DNA of 22,899 nt from Treponema sp. UBA1233 (GCA_002309305.1 DBWR01000070.1:61365-84263), one strand, 5' to 3'. Shown: positions 1-8,229, numbered from the stretch's first letter. The notes: generated by a model not told the origin, from the letters alone. Numbers and translations are program-made.

Positions 1-2192
1 GGCGTCGTTTTTTTGTTGGCTGCTGTCCTTTTTGCAGGTGCTGTCCTTTTGGCGCTCGCAGTCTTTTTTGAGGTTGATGTCTTTTTGGCGTCCGAAGTCT
101 TTTTTGTGTCTGTTGTCTTTCTGGTTGCGGAAGTCCTTCCTGTAGTCTTTTTCTCTTTGACAGCTGAAGCCTTTAGGACAGTCGAAGTCCTTCTTGCGGC
201 TGTTTTTGACGGCGTTGGAGCTGGATTTGAGTGCAGGCTTAGGGTTCCTGTGCTGAATGAGGTTTCCATATGGTCCTTGATTTCCTCTTGTTCCTGAACC
301 TCACTATCTTCATCATCTTCCAGACCTTCTCCGTAACTGGCTTCCTGGGGGAGCTCATGCTCTGGATTGTCTTTTATGACTGCCTCTGCAAACTTCAACA
401 GTGCGGGGCTTTTTCGGATCCGGTTAAAGTAGAAGACCACACATGGAATGACAAAGCAAAGTGCCATGAATATAAAGGTCAGATAAACGAACCAGTCTCC
501 CAAAATCGAGTACACGGTGTTCTTGTGTTCATAAATCGGAATTGAACATCCAAGGGCGTCTTCCGTGAACACTGCCATGTCGTTGAGTATCTTTCCGTTG
601 GGAGCCACAACCACGGAATAACCGGCATTTGCACAGCGTACAAGGGTAGTACGGTATTCGATGGCCCTGAAGCTTGCAACGATGAAGTGCTGGTATTCGG
701 AAGAAGGGGTCTTGCTCCATGAATCGTTCGTGATGTTCAGGAATATTTCACTTCCGCTGTTGAAAAGTGGCCTGCACACGTCGTTAAATGCATCCTCAAA
801 GCATATGGGGGTGCTGAACCATACATAGCTTTCCGGATTTTCATTCAAATTGATGATGTACTTCATTGCCGCATCGGAATCCACCCTTCCGCTTGCATCA
901 AGTTCTATTGTCCCATACGGTTCCAGACCGTCCCTGAGTGGGGCAGAAAGTATGGAGGATGAATTCAGGGGAACCTTGAACAGCACGTACTGGTTTCCCG
1001 GTGTGGTTGTGTACGACAGTCCCACTACATTCGTCATGAAGGACTTGAAAAGCGGATTGTCCATAAAGGGAACTATCTCTCCGAATGGAACCAGATGTAT
1101 CTTTGAATAGAAGCCTGCATATTCCCCGCGCCTGTCAAATAGGATAGCGCTGTTTGACATCTTGCGGTGAGCCTTGTCCGTAAGTGTGTTTCCACCGATT
1201 AAAAATGGAACGTTCATCCGCTTAATGAAGTCTGTAAGGCTTTCCTCTTCAGGTTCGTTGCTGTAATAGTCAATTGCGGACGGGAATGCATAAACCAGGG
1301 CACCCTCGCTCCAAAGCACAAGGTCCGGTTCATTTCCCTCAGAACGCATTCTGCTGACCTCACGCTCCGTCAGCCTTGAGGAAATGGAAATGGAGGCCGC
1401 ATCCCCGCCTTCCCACGGATCTACATTCTGCTGGACGATTATGGCATTCAGCTCCTTTTTGACGCTTCTGGGCACAAGATACTGGAATATTCCATAAACT
1501 GCGGTCAAAATCATGAGTATGGCGGTTGCCTTAGCGGTCTTTTTGTATGTAAAGGCTGGAACACTCGGGTTTTGTGAGTGAATCAGCATATTCAGCACGT
1601 TAAATCCTTCTGCGACAATGGCGTTGAATAGGGCGAACAGGAATGTTATGCCCCAAACTCCGGTTATGTCCGCCATCTGGGTCATTATCTTCCACTTGTA
1701 TGCCGTCATGAAAAGGGTGCCCCATGGATAAGCCAGGAAACCAGTGGATTTTATCCATTCCCAAAAGACAAAGCTGAACGCAAACCAGAGTATCCTGAGC
1801 GGAATCAGGTGGACACGTTTTCCCCCGGCTTCCTCAAGCTCCGTCTTGCTGCGGTTAAAGCACATCTGGCGTGGAATGAAGAAGATTACAATGCCTGTCA
1901 GTCCTCCAAGAAGGGCTGTTCCGAATGCACTTGCACCAAGTGACCAAAGTGCATATCCGTGGAAATTGTAGAGCCAGTAGCTGGAAAACAGATGGACGGT
2001 AAGTGTCTGGAGGGCAAAAATGGAAAAGGCGCCCCTGTAGCTTTTAGCCCTGTACAATGCCACATACAGGGGAACCAGGCAGAAAAGCCCCAGCAAAGGG
2101 GACCCAAAGGGCAGAATTTCGTTGGAAATGGCAAAGCCCTGCAAGAGACCCGAAAAAATTGCACAAAAAACTTGTAAAAATGCGTGATTCAT
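1..2192 (-). CDS. lnt: Apolipoprotein N-acyltransferase with a long basic C-terminal repeat tail (3' end outside window)
   Basis: Lnt transfers an acyl chain from phospholipid to the N-terminal cysteine of lipoproteins at the outer face of the inner membrane. I translated this frame by hand: it is open from ATG 2192 to the window edge, 730 codons. The N-terminus opens straight into membrane segments, as Lnt should. The nitrilase-like domain keeps the E-K-C triad: E296 in a WSEGA context, K364 in KIHLVPFGE, C464 in TPICFED. The K-to-C spacing of 100 residues is about twice that of E. coli Lnt (52, from memory), so there is an insertion. A last membrane segment lies near residues 567-592. After it comes an acidic stretch and then, from about residue 660, a Lys/Thr/Ser/Ala-rich tail of six-residue units, absent from ordinary Lnt (about 500-540 residues). 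No Shine-Dalgarno precedes the ATG. Divergent from the galactokinase-like gene. Confidence 0.93.
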   Translation of the reverse strand, partial: MNHAFLQVFCAIFSGLLQGFAISNEILPFGSPLLGLFCLVPLYVALYRAKSYRGAFSIFALQTLTVHLFSSYWLYNFHGYALWSLGASAFGTALLGGLTGIVIFFIPRQMCFNRSKTELEEAGGKRVHLIPLRILWFAFSFVFWEWIKSTGFLAYPWGTLFMTAYKWKIMTQMADITGVWGITFLFALFNAIVAEGFNVLNMLIHSQNPSVPAFTYKKTAKATAILMILTAVYGIFQYLVPRSVKKELNAIIVQQNVDPWEGGDAASISISSRLTEREVSRMRSEGNEPDLVLWSEGALVYAFPSAIDYYSNEPEEESLTDFIKRMNVPFLIGGNTLTDKAHRKMSNSAILFDRRGEYAGFYSKIHLVPFGEIVPFMDNPLFKSFMTNVVGLSYTTTPGNQYVLFKVPLNSSSILSAPLRDGLEPYGTIELDASGRVDSDAAMKYIINLNENPESYVWFSTPICFEDAFNDVCRPLFNSGSEIFLNITNDSWSKTPSSEYQHFIVASFRAIEYRTTLVRCANAGYSVVVAPNGKILNDMAVFTEDALGCSIPIYEHKNTVYSILGDWFVYLTFIFMALCFVIPCVVFYFNRIRKSPALLKFAEAVIKDNPEHELPQEASYGEGLEDDEDSEVQEQEEIKDHMETSFSTGTLSLHSNPAPTPSKTAARRTSTVLKASAVKEKKTTGRTSATRKTTDTKKTSDAKKTSTSKKTASAKRTAPAKRTAANKKTT
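3..122 (-). repeat. 18-bp tandem repeat encoding K[K/R]T-x-x-x units
   Basis: Imperfect in-frame repeats of 18 bases encode successive hexapeptides at the C-terminus of lnt: RKTTDT (122-105), KKTSDA (104-87), KKTSTS (86-69), KKTASA (68-51), KRTAPA (50-33), KRTAAN (32-15) and the start of another unit at the window edge. Upstream, roughly 155-123, a looser version has slipped register. On the plus strand this appears as a recurring GTC(T/C)TTT every 18 bases. The composition resembles the C-terminal tails of histone H1 and some bacterial nucleoid proteins. Confidence 0.9.
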
Positions 2193-2200
2193 TATATTAT

Positions 2201-2229
2201 ATGATACTATCTTGTTAAGAAAAAAACAA
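2201..2229 (-). promoter_or_regulatory. Candidate lnt promoter, leaderless or nearly so
   Basis: Reading the minus strand, TTGTTT (2229-2224) is followed after 17 bases by TATCAT (2206-2201). The lnt ATG begins at 2192, eight bases past the -10 element, so a start site at the usual distance falls on or just before the ATG. An overlapping TATAAT (2201-2196) is an alternative -10. I saw no Shine-Dalgarno. I saw no equally convincing promoter for the plus-strand gene in this 89-base divergent spacer. Confidence 0.45.
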
Positions 2230-2281
2230 TAGTCCGTCGGTTTGCTTTTGTTTCCGGCGGAAATGGAACGGGAAGAGATAT

Positions 2282-3457
2282 ATGGAAAAAGTAATTGAAG
2301 CTCATGCCTCTGAATATGGGACAAAACCTGATGTAATTGCAACTGCACCGGGACGAGTGCATTTGATTGGAGAGCATACATGGTTTTTCAAGGACAAGAC
2401 CCTCTCAATGGCTGTAAACCTGCCGGTATATGTGGCTCTGTCCGCAAGGTCGGATTCCAACCTGCGCTTTCAGTTTGTTCAGCTAAATGAAAAGAAGCGC
2501 GGAAGCCTTTCTTCTGTAAAATTCAAGAAGGAAGACAAGTGGGCCAATGCGATAAAATCCGTCATCTACGGTTTTTCAACTTCCGGATTCAAGTGCGGCG
2601 GAATGAACATTACGGTCTACTCCGAGATTTTGCCTTCCGCAGGTTTCGGAATCACAACGGCGATAAAAATAGCCTGTACATGGGCCATCAAGGAACTCCA
2701 CAAGTTCAGGTGTAACGACGATCAGATGATTCTGATACTTGACAAGGCAAACAGGCAGTTTTTGGGACTGGAAAACTGCAGGGCCGACATTTTTACCGGA
2801 GTCAAGTCAAAGGAAAACACCCTGGTGCTTACAGACCACGCCAAAAACACATGTGACCTCCTGCCTTTCAAATTCAAGGACAAGACGATAATCCTGACGG
2901 ACGCACGTGTTCCGCGAATCACCACATGGAACGAAAAAAGCCTCCAGCAGCCTGAAAACGTCCTTCTTTTGGGAGAACTCAAGGAAAGGCGCTCAAACAT
3001 CTACGGAGGATGGCATTACGAGGAAAATGCGGCTGAAAGGAATGAAGTGCTTTCTGTCGTCAATGAGGATACCAGGCGTCACCTCCTTTGCATAATGAAC
3101 GAGCACAAGGATGTTCTTGAAGCCCAGTCATCACTTGAAAAAGGAGATTTTTCCGGTTTTGCAAGGGCCGTAAACCAGAGCCACAAAAACATGAGGGATT
3201 TGTACGACATCTCATGTCCGGAAATAGACTGGCTTTTAAAGAGGGTCCAGGAACTTGACGTAAACCCCGATGACCTCAGGAATCCGCTGAACTGCGGACG
3301 CATTACCGGCAAGGGATTCGGCCGATGTACATACTGCGTGCTCAGGAATGAGGATGTTGACCGCTACAAGGAAACCCTTTCTGAATATGAACGCATATTC
3401 GGCTTCAGTCCGGTGTTCTTTGAAGTCAAACCGTCCAAAGGAGTTCGGCTCTTATGA
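2282..3457 (+). CDS. Divergent galactokinase-family (GHMP) sugar kinase
   Basis: A 391-residue GHMP-superfamily protein closest in layout and length to galactokinase, which phosphorylates galactose at C1 using ATP. The N-terminal signature is APGRVHLIGEHTWF (residues 22-35). The Arg, Glu and His that contact sugar in galactokinases are present (R25, E31, H32), but the Asp of HTDY is Trp34. The phosphate loop, normally GxGLSSSA, reads SAGFGITTA (119-127). The catalytic-Asp segment, normally GxMDQF, reads CRADIF (166-171), so D169 is kept and the Gln lost. The late motif GGGFGGCT reads GKGFGRCT (343-350). It may use another sugar or be poorly active, so I give no symbol. It overlaps surE by four bases (ATGA). 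No other galactose gene is nearby. Confidence 0.8.
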   Translation: MEKVIEAHASEYGTKPDVIATAPGRVHLIGEHTWFFKDKTLSMAVNLPVYVALSARSDSNLRFQFVQLNEKKRGSLSSVKFKKEDKWANAIKSVIYGFSTSGFKCGGMNITVYSEILPSAGFGITTAIKIACTWAIKELHKFRCNDDQMILILDKANRQFLGLENCRADIFTGVKSKENTLVLTDHAKNTCDLLPFKFKDKTIILTDARVPRITTWNEKSLQQPENVLLLGELKERRSNIYGGWHYEENAAERNEVLSVVNEDTRRHLLCIMNEHKDVLEAQSSLEKGDFSGFARAVNQSHKNMRDLYDISCPEIDWLLKRVQELDVNPDDLRNPLNCGRITGKGFGRCTYCVLRNEDVDRYKETLSEYERIFGFSPVFFEVKPSKGVRLL

Positions 3458-4242
3458 ATCTTCTTCTCTGCAACGACGACGGATACAAGGCCCCAGGCAT
3501 AAATGCGCTTGCATCGGCATTGAGGGCTTCCGGTCATGAGGTTTATATAGTCGCCCCAGTGACAGAGCGTTCCGGGGCATCGGCTTCCTTTTCAATGCAG
3601 AGAAAAACAGCCCTTCTTAAAGTTTCCGAAAAAATAATTGCACTTGATGCAAATCCCGTAAACTGCATCATAGCGGGGTGCAAGGGCTTGTTCCCCGGAG
3701 TTCAGTTTGATGCAGTCCTGTCAGGAATAAACCGCGGACCGAATATCGGAACCGATGTCGTGTACTCGGGAACGTGTGGAGCGGCCAGACAGGCAAGCAT
3801 TTACGGTTATCCTTCAATTGCGCTCAGCATCACGGAAACCGGCAAAATCTACTGGAAAGAAGAAGATGACCGCCTGAAATATGGTCCTCTGGCAGATTTT
3901 ACTGCAAAAAATCTAGAAAAACTTATAGCTTTATGCAAAAAATTCCGACATTTAGAAGAAGAGGGTGGGGCTTCGTATTTTATCAATATCAATGCACCAT
4001 CTGCGGATTCGTTCAAGGGCGCACGTTTTGCCGTTCTTTCGCACAGTCTTTACGGGGACACCGTGGAGGTTGTAAAGGAAAATGACGGATCGCTGTATGC
4101 GGTTTGTCATTCAGGTGAGTCACCGCGCTATGTCGGAGAAGGCAGAACAGACTGGTCGCTTGTAAATGACGGCTATGTCGCAGTTTCCGTACTTTCAACT
4201 GAATCCCAAGTAAATCCCCATTATTGTGATGGAGAGTTTTAG
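3454..4242 (+). CDS. surE: 5'/3'-nucleotidase SurE
   Basis: SurE is a metal-dependent phosphatase acting on nucleoside monophosphates and is usually linked to stationary-phase survival. The 262-residue length fits the family. Visible signatures are the N-terminal metal motif NDDG (residues 7-10), a Ser/Ala-rich loop RSGASAS near residues 46-52, and the block SGINRGPNIGTDVVYSGT, the most typical SurE stretch. The start codon overlaps the preceding gene's stop as ATGA, so translation is probably coupled. The stop codon TAG forms part of the Shine-Dalgarno of the following TPR gene. The galactokinase-like, SurE and TPR genes therefore look like one transcription unit. Confidence 0.95.
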   Translation: MNLLLCNDDGYKAPGINALASALRASGHEVYIVAPVTERSGASASFSMQRKTALLKVSEKIIALDANPVNCIIAGCKGLFPGVQFDAVLSGINRGPNIGTDVVYSGTCGAARQASIYGYPSIALSITETGKIYWKEEDDRLKYGPLADFTAKNLEKLIALCKKFRHLEEEGGASYFININAPSADSFKGARFAVLSHSLYGDTVEVVKENDGSLYAVCHSGESPRYVGEGRTDWSLVNDGYVAVSVLSTESQVNPHYCDGEF

Positions 4243-4246
4243 GAGG
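4241..4246 (+). promoter_or_regulatory. Consensus ribosome binding site overlapping the surE stop
   Basis: AGGAGG lies five bases upstream of ATG 4252, and its first two bases are the last two of the surE stop codon TAG. This fixes the start of the TPR gene and suggests that ribosomes ending surE help start the next gene. Confidence 0.85.
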
Positions 4247-4251
4247 CCTCT

Positions 4252-4944
4252 ATGGCTGCTGTTTTGGAAGAAGGAATACAGCTCTACAAACGAAAGGATT
4301 ACACGGGTGCTCTTTCATTTTTCATATCACTGTCAGCGGACAGCGGTGCGGACCCCATAGATGTATCCTACTATCTGGGATTATGTTACAGCAAACTGGA
4401 ACGTTATGATGACGCCCTGCTATATCTTGAACAGGTGGTGACCAACGAGGAAAAGGCGGTTTCCCCCATGGCCAAGGAAAGGGTTTTGCAGTGCCGTTAT
4501 CTTCTTGCTGTAATCTACAGCCGTACAGACCGCAAGCAGCTTGCAGACTATGAGCTTGAGGCTTTGCTCAAGGCAGGCTATCATCCTGCGGCCGTTTATG
4601 CTTCATTTGCCTATCTTTCCTGGGAAAACGGAGAGGATGAGCAGTGTGTGGAGTATTACGAAAAAGCCCTTTCAATTGACGAAAACAATCCCACGGCCCT
4701 TAACGGTCTTGGTTATGTGCTTGCATGCGAGGGAAAGGAACTTACAAGGGCGTTGAGCCTGTGCAAGAAAGCCCTCACGCTTGCACCCAACAGCAGTGCA
4801 TGTCTGGACAGTCTCGGCTGGGTATATTACAGGATGGGACTTTTCTCTCAGGCACGCAAATATTTGGAACAGGCATTAAATATCGATGGCGACAACGAGG
4901 TAATCAAATCACACCTCCATGAAGCTGAACTGGTGGAAGAATGA
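4252..4944 (+). CDS. Cytoplasmic tetratricopeptide-repeat protein
   Basis: A 230-residue protein made largely of TPR helices, a scaffold for protein-protein contacts. Repeats of the form A..Y..G..Y...G.y..A...y..A l recur through the chain, for example around DVSYYLGLCYSKLERYDDAL near residues 41-60, ALNGLGYVLACEG near 145-157 and CLDSLGWVYYRMGLFSQA near 184-201. No signal peptide or membrane segment is visible, so it should act in the cytoplasm, unlike its secreted neighbour. Its stop overlaps the start of the next gene by four bases (ATGA). The tight coupling to a second TPR-bearing protein suggests a shared process, but the function is unknown. Confidence 0.85.
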   Translation: MAAVLEEGIQLYKRKDYTGALSFFISLSADSGADPIDVSYYLGLCYSKLERYDDALLYLEQVVTNEEKAVSPMAKERVLQCRYLLAVIYSRTDRKQLADYELEALLKAGYHPAAVYASFAYLSWENGEDEQCVEYYEKALSIDENNPTALNGLGYVLACEGKELTRALSLCKKALTLAPNSSACLDSLGWVYYRMGLFSQARKYLEQALNIDGDNEVIKSHLHEAELVEE

Positions 4945-7037
4945 AAAAGAATACTGTTTTTTGCAAATCATTTGGCAAGGCGATGTTTGCTACTTTTGGC
5001 CTTGCGGTATTGGGTCTAAGTCCTCTTTTTGCGCAGACAAATTTGACGGACACAATGCGAGATGAAAATTCAATTACGCGAAGTGCAAATTCAGGCTTTG
5101 CCGAAGAAGAATTCCGCTTGGGCGTTCAAAGCTATTACCGTGGAGCCTATAACGAGGCGATTCAGGAATTTGAAAAGGCGCTTTCATATCTGCCCGGAGA
5201 AAACCTGATTCTGGACTGGCTCGGAAAAGCATACTACAAGGCAGGCGTTGAAGGTTCGGCCCTCCAGCAGTGGCAGTTTGCATCCGATGACGGTTACGGC
5301 GGACTCCTTTTGCAGAACCGCATAGAGATTGTCGGTGACAGGCGCATCACTCAGACGGAATTTGACTATTCACAGCATTATACGGAAGCAGGTTCTTTCC
5401 CCCATTTGAACGGAACGACCCTGATATACAGCCAGCCGATTTCAGCACTGGCAAATACGGACGGAAGCCTTTGGGTTGTCGCATACGGTTCAAATGAAAT
5501 ACTCCACTATGATGTAAACGGTGTAATCAAAAAGAGGGTTCGCGGTCCAATCAACGGATTTGACAGGCCGATGGACATCATCAGGCTGCAGAACGGTAAC
5601 ATGGTTGTAAGCGAATTTGCCGGAGACAGGCTTGCCCTTCTTGACGAAAACGGCTCATTCATTCAATACATTGGTAAAAAGGGTCGCGGAGAAGGAGAGG
5701 TAATCGGTCCTCAGTATCTGGCGGAAGACAGCTTCGGTAACATCTATGTTACTGATTTTGGAAATGCCCGTGTTGTGGTTTTTGATCCCGATGGAAACGG
5801 ACTCCTTCATTTCGGACAGAAAAGCATTGATTTTCCGGGATTGCGCTCTCCAACAGGAATTGCAGTCCTTAATGACAGGGTTTTTGTTGCAGACAGTGCC
5901 ACAGGTGCAATCTACGAATTTGACCGTGCGGGAAACTTCATTTCAAACCTTGTAAACGAAAAGACTTTTGCCCGTCCCGAATCACTCAAGAATTGGGGCG
6001 ACCACATAATCCTTACCGACAAAAACAGGATAGTAACTGTAGACACCGATACCGGCTCAGTATTTGAAAACGGACGTACGGCACGTGCCACAAGCCAGAT
6101 AACAGCCGCTGTGCCGGACAGGAACGGAAACATCATCGTAACAGACTTCAAGGCAAACGACATTTACGTAATGTCAAAGATGACCGAACTTGTCGGAGGA
6201 TTCAACGTCCAGATTGAGCGCGTAATTGAAGACAATTTCCCGAATGTGGTTATGGAAGTCAAAGTAGAAAACCGCCACCGTCAGCCTATTGTCGGACTTG
6301 ACCTGGATAATTTCCTTATTACGGAAAACAAGCGCCCTGTATCAAACCTCAAGCTTGTGGGTGCCGCTGACAACAACGATACCATGGACATAACGCTGCT
6401 GATTGACCGTTCGGTTGACATGGAATACTACGAGGAACAGGTCAACTCTGCCGTACAGGAAATCTGCGCCGCAATGAATGGAAAGGGAAGGGTGGTTGTC
6501 ATCTCTGTTGGTGACACCCCGACGACAGAGTTCACGGGAAGTCCTTCAAGCCTTTCTTCATTCTCTGTAAGGGCACTTTCAACTCCATACACAGAAAATG
6601 CCGCTCTTGATCTTGGAATACGCCTTGCTGTAAACGACCTTGTAAACGGAGAAAAGAAGCGCGGAGTAATCTACATCACATCAGGAACAGTAAGCCAGAA
6701 TGCATTTACAAAGTACAGCCTTTCTGACCTCAGCGCATACCTGAACAACAATTCAATTTCATTCAGCACTATACTGGTAGACACACTGATGCCGGCTGCT
6801 GAAGTTGACTACATCACGGAAAACACGACAGGAACGACATATTACGTCTACAGGGCTGAAGGATTGGCTCCAGTCATTGAAGACCTCATGGCACTGCCGT
6901 CGGGACTGTATCAGTTCAGCTTTACATCAAACCAGAAGACAGAGTTCGGTAAAAAGTACCTGCCGATAGAGGTGGAGACATATCTTCTGAACCGTTCCGG
7001 AAAAGATGAAAGCGGATATTTTGCCCCGCTGGAATGA
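4941..7037 (+). CDS. Secreted TPR / NHL beta-propeller / VWA-domain protein
   Basis: A 698-residue exported protein of unknown role. It begins with a signal peptide (basic MKK, hydrophobic core, probable cleavage after LFA at residue 31). A short TPR region follows (about 50-95). Residues about 150-400 carry repeated blade-like units of the NHL/YVTN type (NG-N-VVS-F, GNIYVTDFGNARVVVF, NGNIIVTDF), consistent with a beta-propeller. The last third resembles a von Willebrand A domain: MDITLLIDRSVDM places a metal-site-like D489-x-S491-x-D493, where the classical MIDAS motif is DxSxS. TPR and propeller suggest a periplasmic scaffold, perhaps for envelope or motility structures; that is inference. 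It is the last gene before a strong terminator. Confidence 0.85.
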   Translation: MKKNTVFCKSFGKAMFATFGLAVLGLSPLFAQTNLTDTMRDENSITRSANSGFAEEEFRLGVQSYYRGAYNEAIQEFEKALSYLPGENLILDWLGKAYYKAGVEGSALQQWQFASDDGYGGLLLQNRIEIVGDRRITQTEFDYSQHYTEAGSFPHLNGTTLIYSQPISALANTDGSLWVVAYGSNEILHYDVNGVIKKRVRGPINGFDRPMDIIRLQNGNMVVSEFAGDRLALLDENGSFIQYIGKKGRGEGEVIGPQYLAEDSFGNIYVTDFGNARVVVFDPDGNGLLHFGQKSIDFPGLRSPTGIAVLNDRVFVADSATGAIYEFDRAGNFISNLVNEKTFARPESLKNWGDHIILTDKNRIVTVDTDTGSVFENGRTARATSQITAAVPDRNGNIIVTDFKANDIYVMSKMTELVGGFNVQIERVIEDNFPNVVMEVKVENRHRQPIVGLDLDNFLITENKRPVSNLKLVGAADNNDTMDITLLIDRSVDMEYYEEQVNSAVQEICAAMNGKGRVVVISVGDTPTTEFTGSPSSLSSFSVRALSTPYTENAALDLGIRLAVNDLVNGEKKRGVIYITSGTVSQNAFTKYSLSDLSAYLNNNSISFSTILVDTLMPAAEVDYITENTTGTTYYVYRAEGLAPVIEDLMALPSGLYQFSFTSNQKTEFGKKYLPIEVETYLLNRSGKDESGYFAPLE

Positions 7038-7059
7038 TGTGAAATGAAAGGATAATACG

Positions 7060-8229
7060 TCACTTTTTCAATAACCGGGCTTTGGTCACTTCAAGGCCCG
7101 GATTTTTATTTTTCATCTTGTAAATCGCTTCTTCAACCCTTGCCTTTTTTTCTTCTCCAAAATCGAACAGTTCCTTTTGTATCGGAGAAGACTGGTCCTC
7201 CATGTTTTCACATCCCACTCCCAAAAGCCTTATGCCGCGTCCGGATTCCCATTTTTTTGTAAAGAGCGCCTGACATCTTGCAAAAAGGTCATCTGCGTTC
7301 ATTACGACCCTGTCCTGTGTGGATTGAATCGAAACCGTGGTAAAATCCTCGTAGCGTATCTTTAATGCGACGGTCCTGCTCCTTACTTTCTCCCTCATCA
7401 TCCGGAAAACGACATTGATGGAAAGTTCCATAAGAGCCGTGTCTATTGCGTAGCGTTCAACCAAATCAAAGTCAAATGTGGTCTCAGAGCTTATGGAATG
7501 ATTCTTAGCCTCACCGCCGAAAGTCAGTCCTGAATTGCCCCGTACAGCCTCGTATAAAAAGCGTCCTGTGCTGTCCCCAAAGAGGCTTATCAAAAGAGAC
7601 TCAGATTTGCAGTAGATGTCCCTTGTAGTTCTGATTCCTGCGTTTAAAAGCCTTGAAAGTGTTTTGCCCCCGACTCCCCAGACTTTTTCAAGCGGAAGGG
7701 AAAGCATGAATTCAATTTCTTTTCCCTCAGGTACAATTGTAAGTCCATCCGGCTTGTTCATACCTGAACCAATCTTTGCAATGTACATCGTGGAAGCAAT
7801 CCCAACGCTTACTGTAAGTCCTGTCTTTTCCCTTACCTCATCCTTGATCCTTTTGGCAACATCCTCTGCTTTTCCGAAAAGCCGTTCTGTTCCCGTAAGA
7901 TCAATAAAGGCCTCATCAACTGAGATTTGAATTACGTCAGGTGAATATTCAGAAAAAATGTCCATGACTGCCTGGGATTTTTCCTGGTAGCGGTGATAGT
8001 TACCCCTTACGAAAATGGCATCGGGACAAAGGGCTACGGCCTTAACAAGCGGCATGGCGGAATGAACCCCAAATTTTCTGGCCTCATAAGATGCGGTGGA
8101 AACGACTGCGCGCCTGTCTCCTGGAAGTCCCCCTACGATAACCGGTTTTCCCCTGTATTCTGGATGTTCAAGCTGTTCAACGGAGGCAAAGAATGCGTCA
8201 AGGTCCACATGAAGGAAAACGCTTTTCAA
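7060..8229 (-). CDS. dinB: DNA polymerase IV (Y-family translesion polymerase)
   Basis: Pol IV is an error-prone polymerase that extends past damaged bases. The 389-residue chain has the Y-family catalytic residues: D9 in HVDLDAFFASVE, and D105-E106 in SVDEAFIDL. The nucleotide-binding segment SYEARKFGVHSAMP is typical. Helix-hairpin-helix residues follow (VWGVGGKTLSRLLNAGI), then the little-finger domain. QKELF at residues 351-355 fits the QxxLF-type beta-clamp-binding motif, though it sits about 34 residues before the C-terminus rather than at the very end. The start overlaps the stop of the upstream membrane-protein gene by four bases (ATGA), so the two are probably co-transcribed. No LexA-like box was found just upstream. 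Confidence 0.96.
   Translation of the reverse strand: MKSVFLHVDLDAFFASVEQLEHPEYRGKPVIVGGLPGDRRAVVSTASYEARKFGVHSAMPLVKAVALCPDAIFVRGNYHRYQEKSQAVMDIFSEYSPDVIQISVDEAFIDLTGTERLFGKAEDVAKRIKDEVREKTGLTVSVGIASTMYIAKIGSGMNKPDGLTIVPEGKEIEFMLSLPLEKVWGVGGKTLSRLLNAGIRTTRDIYCKSESLLISLFGDSTGRFLYEAVRGNSGLTFGGEAKNHSISSETTFDFDLVERYAIDTALMELSINVVFRMMREKVRSRTVALKIRYEDFTTVSIQSTQDRVVMNADDLFARCQALFTKKWESGRGIRLLGVGCENMEDQSSPIQKELFDFGEEKKARVEEAIYKMKNKNPGLEVTKARLLKK
7075..7113 (+). terminator. Intrinsic terminator of the plus-strand run, embedded in dinB
   Basis: An 11-bp GC-rich stem (7075-7085 with 7091-7101, two G-U pairs, five-base loop 7086-7090) is followed by two runs of five T separated by one A (7103-7113). 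It reads as a Rho-independent terminator for the transcript ending with the TPR/NHL/VWA gene. It sits inside the last codons of the convergent dinB gene, so both transcripts should overlap at their 3' ends. Confidence 0.82.

Noticed and set aside
3..122. 18-bp periodic repeat as a CRISPR array or binding-site array.
   Set aside because: Units are contiguous and without spacers, vary at wobble positions, and stay in frame with lnt, so it is a coding repeat.
13..297. A plus-strand open frame rich in Val, Phe and Leu at the left edge.
   Set aside because: It is the complement of the lnt basic repeat; the hydrophobic look comes from antisense of Lys/Thr/Ala codons, and there is no ribosome binding site.
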